Positions 8,941 through 17,652 of a stretch of 64,000 bases of DNA are shown one piece after another. A program made the translations under genes and the position numbers. Position 1 is the first letter of the stretch. Each line of letters opens with the position of its first letter. The notes beneath the pieces were generated by a model. It was not told the origin of the DNA. It saw nothing but the letters and a program-made list of their open reading frames with translations, and ran no database searches. Source of the stretch: Actinomycetes bacterium (GTDB taxonomy: Bacteria > Actinomycetota > Thermoleophilia > RBG-16-64-13); contig JAGXFW010000014.1 in assembly GCA_024637035.1 (NCBI GenBank), forward strand, positions 177,904 to 241,903, written 5' to 3'.

Positions 8941-9009
8941 CGAGAGTTCCCTCCTCTCTTCGGATGACGGGCGGCGCCAGGCGGGCGACTCGCCTGACTC
9001 ACGAATCAA

Positions 9010-9924
9010 TCACGAACCAGGCGCGCTGCGCTTCGCCTCAAGTTCGTCGATGGTCTTCGGCCAGCTGTCCTTCAGCAGTCTCGAAAGCGCCCGATCGGCG
9101 AGCACCCGGCCTCCGGCCTGGCACCGAGGGCAATAGTTGCTCTCGTTCTCAGCGTACACGATTCGCTGCACGAGCGTGCCGCAGACCGGGCACGGAAGCC
9201 GATAGCGCCCGTGCACCGCCATATCCGGTCGGAACGCGGTGACCTTCTCGGGGAAGCCCTCCCCCATCTCATCGATCAGGGACCGAGTCCACTCTGAGAG
9301 GACGCTGAGCGTAGCCTGGTGGAGTCGGGTGGACTCTTCTTCGGTCAGCCCAGCGGTCTGTTTGAAGGGAGACAGACCCGCACGATGGAGGATCTCGTCG
9401 GAGTAGGCGTTCCCGATGCCGCTCATGATGCGCGGATCGGTGAGCGCGCGCTTCAAGGTGTGGTTCTCGTGGCTCAGAGCCTCCCGGAATCGCTCCGTTG
9501 AAGCCGACATCACCTCGAGACCACCCGGGTCCAGAGCGTTCAGAGCGCCGCGCCCGACCACCACATGCAGTGAGGCCCGCCTCTTTTTCCCCGCCTCGGT
9601 GAGGAGCAAGGCGCCGCCGGGGAAGTAGAACGCAGCCAGTCCCCGACCGCGGGGTACGGCAGCATCCGGCTCCTTCCAGTGGAGGCGACCCGCGATCATG
9701 AGGTGGATCACGAGGAACAGCTCGGGATCCCCTTCGAGGACGATCACGATGCGTTTTCCCAACCGCTCGACGCCCGTCACCGTGCGACCCTCCGCTGCTT
9801 CCAGCGGAGGTTCGAATGTCCGCAGAAGGAACGGGTTCGCCAGCGTGACACGTAGAAGTCGCGCCCCGACGATGCGCGAACCGAGAGCAGCGAGGTAGGC
9901 TTCGAGATCTGGGAGCTCCGGCAT
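9010..9924 (-). CDS. Formamidopyrimidine-DNA glycosylase / endonuclease VIII family
   Basis: A base-excision repair enzyme of 304 residues. It begins MPELPD, placing catalytic Pro2 and Glu3, has the conserved lysine in LGKRIVIVL, the helix-two-turn-helix SGIGNAYSDEILH, and a C-terminal zinc finger with CPVCG and CPRCQ pairs. It excises oxidised bases such as 8-oxoguanine and cleaves the resulting abasic site. A 35-residue tail after the finger (KDSWPKTIDELEAKR) is slightly longer than in MutM. Whether it is Fpg or a Nei-like paralogue is not decided. Neighbours are a HAD phosphatase upstream and the frameshifted methyltransferase downstream on the same strand. Confidence 0.85.
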   Translation of the reverse strand: MPELPDLEAYLAALGSRIVGARLLRVTLANPFLLRTFEPPLEAAEGRTVTGVERLGKRIVIVLEGDPELFLVIHLMIAGRLHWKEPDAAVPRGRGLAAFYFPGGALLLTEAGKKRRASLHVVVGRGALNALDPGGLEVMSASTERFREALSHENHTLKRALTDPRIMSGIGNAYSDEILHRAGLSPFKQTAGLTEEESTRLHQATLSVLSEWTRSLIDEMGEGFPEKVTAFRPDMAVHGRYRLPCPVCGTLVQRIVYAENESNYCPRCQAGGRVLADRALSRLLKDSWPKTIDELEAKRSAPGS

Positions 9925-9939
9925 GGCGGCCTCGACGGC

Positions 9940-10605
9940 CTACACGCCGAGGAGGCCCGTGATCTCCGAGAGCGACGCGAGGTAGTGATCGGGCGGCGCG
10001 GCCGCGAGCGCCTCTCTGGTGCTCTCGCCGCCCGCGATGATGGCGACGGCCACTCCCGCGTCGCGCGCAGCGGCCACGTCGGTACGACTGTCGCCTACGA
10101 AGAGAGCCTCCGCAGGCTCGACCTCGAGGATATCGAGAGCACGGCGCAGGCCGTCGCCATCAGGCTTCATGAAACGCACGTCGTCGCGACTCAGCACCAG
10201 GTCGAACCACGGACGGATACCGAGGTCCTCGATACCCGCACTCAGCGCGCGCCGGCCGATATTGCTCACCAGGCCAACATGGAGCCCGGCGCGGCCGAGC
10301 GCTTCGAGTGTCTCCGACGCTCCGTCTCGCAGCTGCCAGCGAGACAGGGCGTCGAGGTCGTACCGGTCGTAGACCGGGTCAAGGGCAAGGTGCAGTGCCG
10401 CCTCATCGGCCGGCGCGTCGGGTGTGCGCAGCGCCAGATTCCACATGCCCGAGTAGCTCTCCGTTGCGAAGGTCTCGGGAGAGAAAGCCAAGGCTTCGTA
10501 GCCCCGACGAAGCTCCGCCTCGCCCTCCTCCAGGCGCCACTCGAAGCTCACCAGCGTGCCCTCCATATCGAACAGCACCGCGCGAACGGACCCATCAGCC
10601 ATCAT
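9940..10605 (-). CDS. HAD-superfamily hydrolase (phosphoglycolate phosphatase-like)
   Basis: A phosphatase-type HAD protein of 221 residues. Motif I is FDMEGTL, so the nucleophile Asp is present but the usual second Asp (general acid) is Glu, as in the enolase-phosphatase MtnC. Motif II Ser lies in GLVSNIG, motif III Lys in RFMKPDGDGL, and motif IV in FVGDSRTDVAAARDAGV. The cap is helical, of the PGP/Gph type. ATG 10605 has GGGGAGG upstream; the adjacent ATG at 10602 is equivalent. The substrate is not predictable. Confidence 0.82.
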   Translation of the reverse strand: MMADGSVRAVLFDMEGTLVSFEWRLEEGEAELRRGYEALAFSPETFATESYSGMWNLALRTPDAPADEAALHLALDPVYDRYDLDALSRWQLRDGASETLEALGRAGLHVGLVSNIGRRALSAGIEDLGIRPWFDLVLSRDDVRFMKPDGDGLRRALDILEVEPAEALFVGDSRTDVAAARDAGVAVAIIAGGESTREALAAAPPDHYLASLSEITGLLGV

Positions 10606-10653
10606 CGTGCCGCCTCCCCTTCTCCCCTGCTGACGCTGCCCGCAGTGTAACGC

Positions 10654-11493
10654 TTAGAGCTCATCCGTGCTGAAGGTGTCACCCTGCGACATGTCCCCTG
10701 TATCGAGGCCTTTGCGGAACCAGCGTACCCTCTGCTGCGAGGTGCCGTGCGTGAACGAGTCCGGCACGACTCGTCCAGTCGCTTCCTTCTGCAGCCGGTC
10801 GTCGCCGATCGCGCTCGCCGCTCGCAGGGCCTCATCGATGTCGCCGGGCTCGAGTACCTGCCAGTTCTGCTGCGCGTGGTAGGCCCACACCCCGGCGAGG
10901 AAGTCCGCCTGCAACTCGAGCCGCACGAGATACTGGTTGTACTCGGTCTCGCTCACCTGGCCGCGTAGGTCGCTCACCTGTTGGCTGATGCCGAGAAGGT
11001 ACTGGACATGGTGCCCCACCTCATGAGCTACCACATACGCCTGGGCGAAATCACCGGGAGCGTCATGACGTCTTCGCAGCTCGTCATAGAAGCTCAGGTC
11101 GATGTAGATGGTCTGGTCCGAAGAGCAGTAGAACGGGCCGACCGCCGAACTCTGAGTGCCGCACGCCGAGTCGACCACATCGGTGAAGAGCACGAGACGC
11201 GGCTCCTGATAGGTGCGGCCGGTTTCCTGGAACAGCTGCGTCCACACCTCCTCCGTGTCGGCGAGCACCACCCCCACGAAATCGGCCAATTCCTGTTCGG
11301 CGGCAGTGGGCGCCGCCCCCTGCTGCGACGCCACCCCTCCCTGGCTGGGCAGCTGGGCCGGGTCCCCACCCAGCACGAGGAACAGGACCACGAGGATGAC
11401 CGACCCCAGGCCGCCGCCCAGAACCAGACCGCCCCGCCGCGTGCCGCGGCGATCCTCGACGTTCGTACTGGTGCGTCTACCTATCCATTTCAT
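10654..11493 (-). CDS. YpfJ-like neutral zinc metallopeptidase, membrane-anchored
   Basis: A protein of 279 residues with an N-terminal anchor at about 27-43 (GGGLGSVILVVLFLVLG) and an external catalytic domain. The zinc motif HEVGHH is at 157-162, within AQAYVVAHEVGHHVQYLLG, and the downstream ELQADFLAGVWAYHA supplies the third-ligand region. The YpfJ-type features FYCSSDQTIYIDLSFYDEL and the C-terminal FTHGTSQQRVRWFRKG are present. Substrate unknown in the whole family. ATG 11493 has GGAG 5 nt upstream; a longer reading from 11616 lacks both a ribosome site and family similarity. Confidence 0.86.
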   Translation of the reverse strand: MKWIGRRTSTNVEDRRGTRRGGLVLGGGLGSVILVVLFLVLGGDPAQLPSQGGVASQQGAAPTAAEQELADFVGVVLADTEEVWTQLFQETGRTYQEPRLVLFTDVVDSACGTQSSAVGPFYCSSDQTIYIDLSFYDELRRRHDAPGDFAQAYVVAHEVGHHVQYLLGISQQVSDLRGQVSETEYNQYLVRLELQADFLAGVWAYHAQQNWQVLEPGDIDEALRAASAIGDDRLQKEATGRVVPDSFTHGTSQQRVRWFRKGLDTGDMSQGDTFSTDEL

Positions 11494-11687
11494 GCATGCT
11501 CCGGTCCTCGGTTCGTTCTGAGTGCGCCCGCTCGACCGATCTGTCACGCGCACCGATTCGAATCCCGAATACCCGCCGTCGGTGACCCCAAACACCCGTC
11601 CCCCGGAGTCGGCCACCCGCGCACGGCGCTCCGCGGCGCGCGGCGCACCTCCTGCTCCGCGGCGCGCGGCAAGGTATCATCCACCCC

Positions 11688-12485
11688 ATGGCTCATCCGG
11701 AAGACACGCCCGTGGCCCGGTGGGCCGAAGCAGCACAGAGCAGACGCTCGAGAAGAGTGTACGTCCCCGGGCGGCCGATCGCGGGCGCGGAGGCGGAGGC
11801 CCTCACCCGGCTCTGCGCAACATACTCACCGTTCCCCGGGGCTCGCACCGTCGTGCTGGCCGAGGCGCCGCCCGATATCTTCACCGGCTGGCTTCTCGGA
11901 GTCTATGGAAAGGTGTCGTCACCGTCGGCTTTGATCTTCGTAGGTGATAGGAGACTTCCCGACGCGGCCGCCCGAACGGGCTACACGGCCGAAGGCGCGG
12001 TGCTGGAAGCGACCGCACTGGGCTTCTCCACCTGCTGGATCGGGGGAGGCGTGCGCCGGCGCGAAGTGATGCGGATGCTGGGCCTCGAAGAACACGAACA
12101 CGTCTATTCGATCTCGGCCTTGGGCTACTCCCACGAAGACAAGACACTCGGCGAACGGGCCACCGCAGGCATGGTTCGAGCGGGCAGTCGACGCTCCGCG
12201 GAGGCCATCGCGCCCGGCAGCGCATTCTGGCCGGAGTGGGTCAAGAGCGGCCTCGAACTCGTGCGAGTGGCCCCTTCGGCCACGAACCGTCAACCCTGGC
12301 GATTCGCCCTGGAAGGTAGGTCGGTCCGTCTCTTCTTCGAAGGCCGGGATACCCCGGTGATCTCAAAACGGCTCGATTGCGGCATCGCCATGCTGCATTT
12401 CGAGCTCGGCGCCCGCGGCGCTGGAGTCGAGGGCCATTGGGAACTCCTCGAGGGGAACGACGTAGCGCGCTGGACGCCGGCCTAG
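11688..12485 (+). CDS. Nitroreductase-family FMN protein (TM1586-type)
   Basis: 265 residues of two tandem half-nitroreductase lobes. The first carries SRRSRRVYVPG, the FMN-phosphate region, and GFSTCWIGGGVRRREV; the second has RVAPSATNRQPWRF, the PSATNRQPW motif typical of this family, and KRLDCGIAMLHFELGA. Family members bind FMN and usually reduce nitro groups or quinones with NAD(P)H; here the physiological substrate is unknown. It is convergent with the decarboxylase-family gene, 14 bp away. Confidence 0.82.
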   Translation: MAHPEDTPVARWAEAAQSRRSRRVYVPGRPIAGAEAEALTRLCATYSPFPGARTVVLAEAPPDIFTGWLLGVYGKVSSPSALIFVGDRRLPDAAARTGYTAEGAVLEATALGFSTCWIGGGVRRREVMRMLGLEEHEHVYSISALGYSHEDKTLGERATAGMVRAGSRRSAEAIAPGSAFWPEWVKSGLELVRVAPSATNRQPWRFALEGRSVRLFFEGRDTPVISKRLDCGIAMLHFELGARGAGVEGHWELLEGNDVARWTPA

Positions 12486-12499
12486 AAGCTGCTGAGAGT

Positions 12500-14065
12500 C
12501 TAGCGCTGCACCACCCGCAGGGTCGCGAGTGTGGCGTCGTGTGGTCCGTGCACCGAAAGGCCCAATGAGGCCGCCTTCTTCAGGTACTCGGTCACTTCGG
12601 TCGTTATCCGCTCCCCCGGCGCCAGAACGGGTATGCCGGGCGGATACGGGATCACCATCTCACCGCTCACCTCGCCCACCGCTTGGTCGAGACGCAGCGC
12701 CCTGGTGGACGCAAAGAAGGCGTCGCGGGGGCTCATCACCGGGACGACGGGGACGGGCTCGACGAGACCGCTGGGTTCGCGCGGACCGATGGAGCCGGCT
12801 GGTTCGCCGAACCGGTCGATGCCATCGGCGGAGCCGGGCGCTCCGGAGGAACCGGGCGCTCCGAGACGACTTCCGAGGTCCGACGCGGCAGGCGCGGCGG
12901 ACTCGGCTATCAGCCGGAGTGCCGCAACCAGCCGGTCGATCGATTCGTCCGAGTCGCCGAAGGTGACGTTCACCACCACGTTGCGCGGATCGGCCGCCTC
13001 TACCGCCACCCGGGGCCCGAGCCGCAGCATCCGCTCCAACTCGTACCCGGTCAGTCCGAGCGCCGTCGCCGACACCGTAAGCCGCACTGGGTCGAAACCG
13101 CCGGCGTCCGCAACCGCCCGCTCATCGACGCCGAGCACTTCCATCCCCTCGATCCGCGCGATCTCCAACCGGGCGTGCGTCCCAAGGGCCAGTGCCGCCG
13201 ACCACAGTCTCTCTCCATCGGCCACCATCTGCGCCCGCGCGCTGTCGATGGAGGCAAGTATCGGAGCCAGCGGGCTCGTGGTCTGCAGCATCCTCACCAT
13301 GGCACGCAGTCGGTCGGTGTCGATACGCCCCCGACGCGCCAGCACGATCGAGGCCTGAGAGAGCCCGCTCAGCAGCTTGTGCACGCTCGTGATCGCAACG
13401 TCCGCTCCGGCCCCCATCGCATCCACGGGCAGCTTCGAACAGAAGCGCAGGTGGGCGCCCCAAGCTTGGTCCACGATCAGCGGGACCCCGGCTGCATGTA
13501 CGTGCTCCGCGAGAGCCTCGACATCCGCGCAAAAACCATTGTAGCTGGGCGATGTGACGAACACCGCCTTCGCGTGCGGATGGGCGTCAAGAGCCGCCAG
13601 CACCCGACGGGTGGGCACGTTCGCCGCGATCCCCCATCCCGGATGCACGGTCGGCTCCACGTACACGGGGTGGGCGCCCGAGAAGATCAACCCGGCGAGC
13701 AATGACTTGTGGGAGTTCCGCGGCACGATGATGGTGTCACCAGGTCCCGCCACTGCGAGCACCGTTGCCTGAACGCCACTCGTCGACCCGTTGACCAAGA
13801 AATGGGCGATGTCCGCGCCCCACGCCTGGGCCGCCAGCGCTTCCGCGCGGGCCAGCAGGCCCCTGGATTCCTGCGTGTCCTCGAGACCGTTGGCGATCCC
13901 AAAGTCCGCCTGGAGCATACGCTCACCCACGGCCTCCACCAAGTCTGGCGGAGCCCCCGCTCCGAGCTTGTGTCCCGGCGTGTGGAAGACGGCCATCGCC
14001 GACGCCTGATGCTCGAGCAGAGCATCGGTCAGCGGCGTCTCGTTCTGTGCGCTCAGATCGGTCAT
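12500..14065 (-). CDS. Orn/Lys/Arg decarboxylase-family PLP enzyme
   Basis: 521 residues, matching the short Gram-positive type (YaaO/SpeA-like). The N-terminal motif FHTPGHKLGAG, NGSTSGVQATVLA, the DQAWGAHLRF aspartate and the Schiff-base lysine in ITSVHKLLSGLSQ are all present, followed by the C-terminal domain with PYPPGIPVLAPGE. It probably decarboxylates arginine or lysine to a polyamine precursor; the sequence does not fix which. The ATG at 14065 (MTDLSAQ) is the natural start although its AGGTGG abuts the codon. A segment near residues 300-375 is enriched in Gly, Ser and Pro (SRLGAPGSSGAPGSADG), an unusual linker. The upstream 18-bp tandem repeat lies in its leader. Confidence 0.85.
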   Translation of the reverse strand: MTDLSAQNETPLTDALLEHQASAMAVFHTPGHKLGAGAPPDLVEAVGERMLQADFGIANGLEDTQESRGLLARAEALAAQAWGADIAHFLVNGSTSGVQATVLAVAGPGDTIIVPRNSHKSLLAGLIFSGAHPVYVEPTVHPGWGIAANVPTRRVLAALDAHPHAKAVFVTSPSYNGFCADVEALAEHVHAAGVPLIVDQAWGAHLRFCSKLPVDAMGAGADVAITSVHKLLSGLSQASIVLARRGRIDTDRLRAMVRMLQTTSPLAPILASIDSARAQMVADGERLWSAALALGTHARLEIARIEGMEVLGVDERAVADAGGFDPVRLTVSATALGLTGYELERMLRLGPRVAVEAADPRNVVVNVTFGDSDESIDRLVAALRLIAESAAPAASDLGSRLGAPGSSGAPGSADGIDRFGEPAGSIGPREPSGLVEPVPVVPVMSPRDAFFASTRALRLDQAVGEVSGEMVIPYPPGIPVLAPGERITTEVTEYLKKAASLGLSVHGPHDATLATLRVVQR

Positions 14066-14111
14066 CCACCTATTGTGGCAGGTTGTCGGCACGAGGTCCG
14101 GGCGAACCGAC

Positions 14112-14165
14112 GAAGGAGTGTGGACTGGCGAAGGAGAGTGGACTGGCGAAGGAGAGTGGACTGGC
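14112..14165. repeat. Three tandem 18-bp repeats in the decarboxylase leader
   Basis: Three units of GAAGGAG(A/T)GTGGACTGGC at 14112-14129, 14130-14147 and 14148-14165. Units 2 and 3 are identical and unit 1 differs by one base. A degenerate fourth copy ending in ACTGGC follows to 14186. The array lies 47 bp upstream of the decarboxylase start. No hairpin is formed by a single unit. Confidence 0.85.
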
Positions 14166-14244
14166 GCGCCGGGGGGATGAACTGGCCCGCCCGGGGAGGA
14201 CGAACCATTGATCCTTCCGCAGATGCATTTGCGATAGTAGAGAG

Positions 14245-14250
14245 TATAAT
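14245..14250 (+). promoter_or_regulatory. -10 element TATAAT ahead of a 38-residue membrane peptide
   Basis: A consensus TATAAT in an otherwise GC-rich region, about 90 nt before the ATG at 14340. No convincing -35 hexamer lies 16-18 bp upstream. A small CCCC/GGGG hairpin occupies 14281-14293 in the leader. Confidence 0.5.
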
Positions 14251-14339
14251 GGGAAGTAAGGAATGGATGAGCCCGAGCAGCCCCTTCTCGGGGAACCGTG
14301 GTCTTCCATTTCAACACCGCTCAAGAGGAGGACGAAGAC

Positions 14340-14456
14340 ATGGATCTTGAACCCCTCACACAAACAATCGGAGCGCTTTGGATGTGGGTCGCAGTGTTGG
14401 CCGCAGCGGCCGCTCTGGTCGCGGGCACCTGGGTGTTCCGCAAGAGGAGAAGTTAG
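14340..14456 (+). CDS. 38-residue single-span membrane peptide
   Basis: ATG 14340 to TAG 14456 with a strong AGAGGAGGA ribosome site 8 nt upstream. It encodes MDLEPLTQTIGALWMWVAVL followed by an Ala/Leu/Val-rich span and the tail FRKRRS: an acidic short N-terminus, one membrane helix (about residues 12-31) and a basic C-terminus, giving an N-out/C-in topology by the positive-inside rule. It is flanked by a TATAAT upstream and a GC-rich hairpin immediately downstream, so it looks like an independent transcription unit. No family recognised; small proteins of this shape often modulate a membrane partner. Confidence 0.7.
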   Translation: MDLEPLTQTIGALWMWVAVLAAAAALVAGTWVFRKRRS

Positions 14457-14460
14457 CTAG

Positions 14461-14480
14461 GCGGGGGAAGATCCCCCCGC
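14461..14480 (+). terminator. GC-rich hairpin after the 38-residue membrane peptide gene
   Basis: GCGGGGG pairs with CCCCCGC around a 6-nt loop, starting 5 nt after the stop. There is no T-tract, so termination efficiency is uncertain. Confidence 0.5.
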
Positions 14481-14564
14481 TGGATATCAGCCGAACGAGG
14501 CCCCCAGCGCGACGGCCTCAGCCGGGATTCCTCAGCCAGCCCTCACCCAGGCTTCACCCAGGCT

Positions 14565-15875
14565 TCAGCCGAGTGAGGGCCCTCGCTGCAGGGCGTACTT
14601 CACGAAACGAGAGCCCAATTGTTCGCTGGCCAGCAGGCGATCGACGGCGGGAAGGGCGGTCAGCACCTCTACCACCTGACCGATGAAACGGTTGCCCCTG
14701 CTGGAGCCTTCGTCCACGATCAGATCGGCGAGCCGTCCCTTCTCAAGGCAACTCCGCACCACTCGCTCGAGCGTGTTCACGGGGACCTCGGGCCGGCGGG
14801 AGCGTTTGATCATGCGCATGGCATCACGCCGGCAGGCTCCCGCGCACACACCGCATCCGATGCACCGCTCCGCGTCGACACTCGACACGAGTACGCTGCG
14901 CGGCGACGCGTCGACGTACCGAGGCTGCATCGTGATCGCCCCGATGGGGCAGGCCTTCGCGCAGCGGCCGCACCCCGAACAAGCCACTTCATCGGACTCA
15001 GCCTGGAATCCACTGGGCACGACCGCACGCATGTCGAACTCTCGGATCGCCGACAGCTGCCCGCAACAACACCCGCAGCAGCTGCAGATGTAGGTGGGCC
15101 GCTGCTGCACGTTGTCGGCGATATGCACCAAGCCGAGTTCCCGAGCCTGCACGAGCAGATCCAGGGCCTCGGTTCGCTCCACGGCACGCCCGAATCCCCG
15201 CCGGATGACGTAGTCGGCCCCGCCGTCGAGAGTGAGACAGATATCCGCGGGACGATCGCAGGCGTGCCCGAGATGCTGCGCCTTGTGGCGGCAGTAGCAC
15301 AGGGACACAGCGTGGTGCGCGGCGGCACCCACCACCTGCGAGGCGCGCTCCCAATCGAGCACCTCGGGCAGGTCGGCAGCGGCGACCTCGCTCTCATGCA
15401 CCAGAGCGCGACCGACCACCGTCCTGCCACCGAAGACCTCACGGGCGAAAGAGTCGTCGCCGACCGTGTAGGCGTGGAGCGCGCGGGCCATGCGCTCCTT
15501 GGGTATCGAGTCCTGGGCGCGCATCATCGAGAACTCGAAGAAGCCCACCACCGGCGGCGCAAGAAGGTACGAGGTCTCGCGCCGGCCCCGGCCCGGGATG
15601 TCCATGACGACACCCTTGTCCGCGAGCGCTTCGAGACGTGGTTCGAGTTCACCCGCCGCCATCCCGATGCGGTCGGCCAGCGCAGACACCGAGATGGGCA
15701 GGAGCGGCATGCGCGACGCCACCGCTGCCTCCTCGGGCGTGAACAGTATCTCGAGGATCTCCCGCCAGCCCGCGCGGGCGGTCTCGTCATCGGGCTCAGG
15801 CATAGCGACGGGACCGTGCTGAAGCCTGTCGGCAAGCGCCCGGTAGTCTGCGTCCAGATGGCCTAGATGCCCCAT
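14565..15875 (-). CDS. Winged-helix plus multi-[4Fe-4S] protein
   Basis: 436 residues. An N-terminal winged-helix-like domain (about 30-110, with LPISVSALADRIGMAAGELEP) precedes a central region with SLCYCRHKAQHLGHACDRP, a Cys-rich motif CSCCGCCCG, and a C-terminal 2[4Fe-4S] ferredoxin domain with CSGCGRCAKACP and CIGCGVCAGACRRDA. This layout is common to a family in strict anaerobes usually annotated only as ferredoxin-like, and is likely a soluble cytoplasmic electron-transfer or sensing protein. The coding region ends at a TGA at 14565 within short 11-bp direct repeats. No enzymatic partner is adjacent, so the electron donor is unknown. Confidence 0.8.
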   Translation of the reverse strand: MGHLGHLDADYRALADRLQHGPVAMPEPDDETARAGWREILEILFTPEEAAVASRMPLLPISVSALADRIGMAAGELEPRLEALADKGVVMDIPGRGRRETSYLLAPPVVGFFEFSMMRAQDSIPKERMARALHAYTVGDDSFAREVFGGRTVVGRALVHESEVAAADLPEVLDWERASQVVGAAAHHAVSLCYCRHKAQHLGHACDRPADICLTLDGGADYVIRRGFGRAVERTEALDLLVQARELGLVHIADNVQQRPTYICSCCGCCCGQLSAIREFDMRAVVPSGFQAESDEVACSGCGRCAKACPIGAITMQPRYVDASPRSVLVSSVDAERCIGCGVCAGACRRDAMRMIKRSRRPEVPVNTLERVVRSCLEKGRLADLIVDEGSSRGNRFIGQVVEVLTALPAVDRLLASEQLGSRFVKYALQRGPSLG

Positions 15876-15903
15876 GAAGCCCCCCGAACCTGAGTGAACA
15901 GAA

Positions 15904-16339
15904 TCATCTTGACAATATCAGACAGGCTTCACGTACCACACCAGCGGCCCGTCTTTGGGCCTGCTCCGCCCGGGAACTATCCCCCAACCAAGCTGTGACA
16001 GCGACTATCAAGAAGAAGACCCACTGGAACATCTTGACGGGCGCCTTCTCGATGCCCGAGGTCAGGGCGACGGCCCACAACGCGACGGCGAAGAAGAGGT
16101 AGTTGAGGGCGATGAAACGGAAAGTGCGTCTCGGGGCCGTCGCCCAAGGACACCCCGAAAGCTCCAGCGCCCAGCGCAGCCGTCGATAGCACCAAGAACA
16201 CCGACACGTAGTGGAACACCGCGTGCATGACTTTCCGGGCGACTTCGTCGAACGAGGCGGCCAGCATCGGCAACAGATAGAGCTTTCGACCGATCACGAA
16301 GTGCCCGACTGTGGTGAATAATGCCACTGCGGCGGCCAC
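15904..16339 (-). pseudogene. Four-span membrane protein gene with a one-base frameshift
   Basis: From GTG 16339 the frame encodes two membrane helices (AAAVALFTTVGHFVIGRKLYL region and FHYVSVFLVLSTAALGAGAFG) and then degenerates into Arg-rich sequence. Removing one base near 16133-16138 continues the protein as APRRTFRFIALNYLFFAVAL, with a further span around MFQWVFFLIVAVTAWLG, to TGA 15904, giving about 144 residues. The restored helices make a genuine frameshift very likely. The start has no Shine-Dalgarno; TACACT lies 9 nt upstream and fits a leaderless promoter. The family resembles small four-helix membrane proteins of unknown function. Confidence 0.7.
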
Positions 16340-16427
16340 GGAGGTCAGAGTGTAGCGCTATTCCCGGACGGAAACCCCTCACGGGACCGAGGGGGGCCGG
16401 GGAACCGGGTCCGCCTGTGCCGACTCG

Positions 16428-17402
16428 CTACTCCCGAGTGTCGAGCACCAGCTTGCCCATGGTTCCGCGCCCCTCGAGGGCGCGATGCGCCTCCGCGGCT
16501 TCCGCCAACGGAAACACGCCGCCCACTCGGAACAAGAGGCCACCCTCGGCGGCCCAGGTCAGGATGCTGCCCGCCCGCTCCAACAGGTCTTCCCGCGAGA
16601 CGACGTGATGAAAGAGCGTGGGACGTTGGAGGAAGAGAGACCCCTTGGCGCTGAGAATCTGGGGGTCGAACGGAGCGACCGGCCCGCTCGACTGACCGAA
16701 GACGATCATCGAGCCTCGCAAGGCCAGGCAGTCCAGCCCTTTCTCGAACGTATCTCGACCGACCCCGTCGTACACCACCTGAACACCGGCGCCGCCGGTA
16801 ATACGGTGGATCTCCCCCACGAAGTCTTGCTCGGTATAGATGATCACTTCGTCCGCGCCGGCATGGCGGGCGGCCTCCGCTTTCTCCTGGGTGGACACGG
16901 TGCCCACGACCCGTGCGCCGGCATGGCGCGCCATCTGGCAGAGGAGCAGACCGACACCACCGGCCGCGGCGTGAACCAGACACGTGTCGCCAGGCTTGAG
17001 CGGGTATGAGGAATGCGTGAGGTAGTGCGCGGTCATGCCCTGCAGCATGGCGGCGGCGGCGGTGACCAGATCTAGTCCCTCTGGAACCGGCACCACTCGA
17101 TCCGCCGGGGCGAACACGTGCGTGGCGTACGACCCAGGCACCCCAGACCAAGCTACCCGGTCTCCCACACGGACCAGGTCCACGCCTGGCCCCACCGCCT
17201 CGACCACCCCGGCGCCCTCCAGGCCCAGCGGCACCGGTAGGGGGGTTGGATACTGGCCGGTGCGATGGTACACGTCGATGAAGTTGACTCCGGCCGCTTC
17301 CACCCGCACCAAAGCCTCGCCCTGCAACGGCTCACGGCCGGGCACTTCTTCAAGCCGCATCACCTCGGCACCACCATGTTCCGCGGCTCGGATCGCCTTC
17401 AT
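16428..17402 (-). CDS. qor: Quinone oxidoreductase (zinc-independent MDR family)
   Basis: 324 residues of the medium-chain dehydrogenase/reductase family, Qor branch. Features are NFIDVYHRTGQYP near the N-terminus, GLEGAGVVEAVG, the Qor-type LQGMTAHYL, and the NADPH-binding VHAAAGGVGLLLCQMA (AxxGGVG). No zinc-ligand set is present, as expected for quinone reductases that do one-electron reduction of quinones with NADPH. ATG 17402 has GGAGGT 7 nt upstream; the in-frame ATG at 17420 lies upstream of this site and is less likely. Confidence 0.88.
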   Translation of the reverse strand: MKAIRAAEHGGAEVMRLEEVPGREPLQGEALVRVEAAGVNFIDVYHRTGQYPTPLPVPLGLEGAGVVEAVGPGVDLVRVGDRVAWSGVPGSYATHVFAPADRVVPVPEGLDLVTAAAAMLQGMTAHYLTHSSYPLKPGDTCLVHAAAGGVGLLLCQMARHAGARVVGTVSTQEKAEAARHAGADEVIIYTEQDFVGEIHRITGGAGVQVVYDGVGRDTFEKGLDCLALRGSMIVFGQSSGPVAPFDPQILSAKGSLFLQRPTLFHHVVSREDLLERAGSILTWAAEGGLLFRVGGVFPLAEAAEAHRALEGRGTMGKLVLDTRE

Positions 17403-17652
17403 GCCATACACCTCCGTCATACCGCCGCGTGGCGCGGCTTGCTCCCGCACGCACGCCGCAACTTCCGGCGAGGCGTGCGGCCCCGGGTACCATCGTATCT
17501 ACCCAGGCTCGGGCATGCGACCCCCTCGACCCCCCGCCCGTCGGCCACAGGACACCTTCGATATGATGGTAGCGTCTGCACGGCCCCGCCCGCCTTGGAG
17601 GCAACACAACGTTGGCACGATACGCCGGCGAAAGATCCCACGCGACTCGCTG

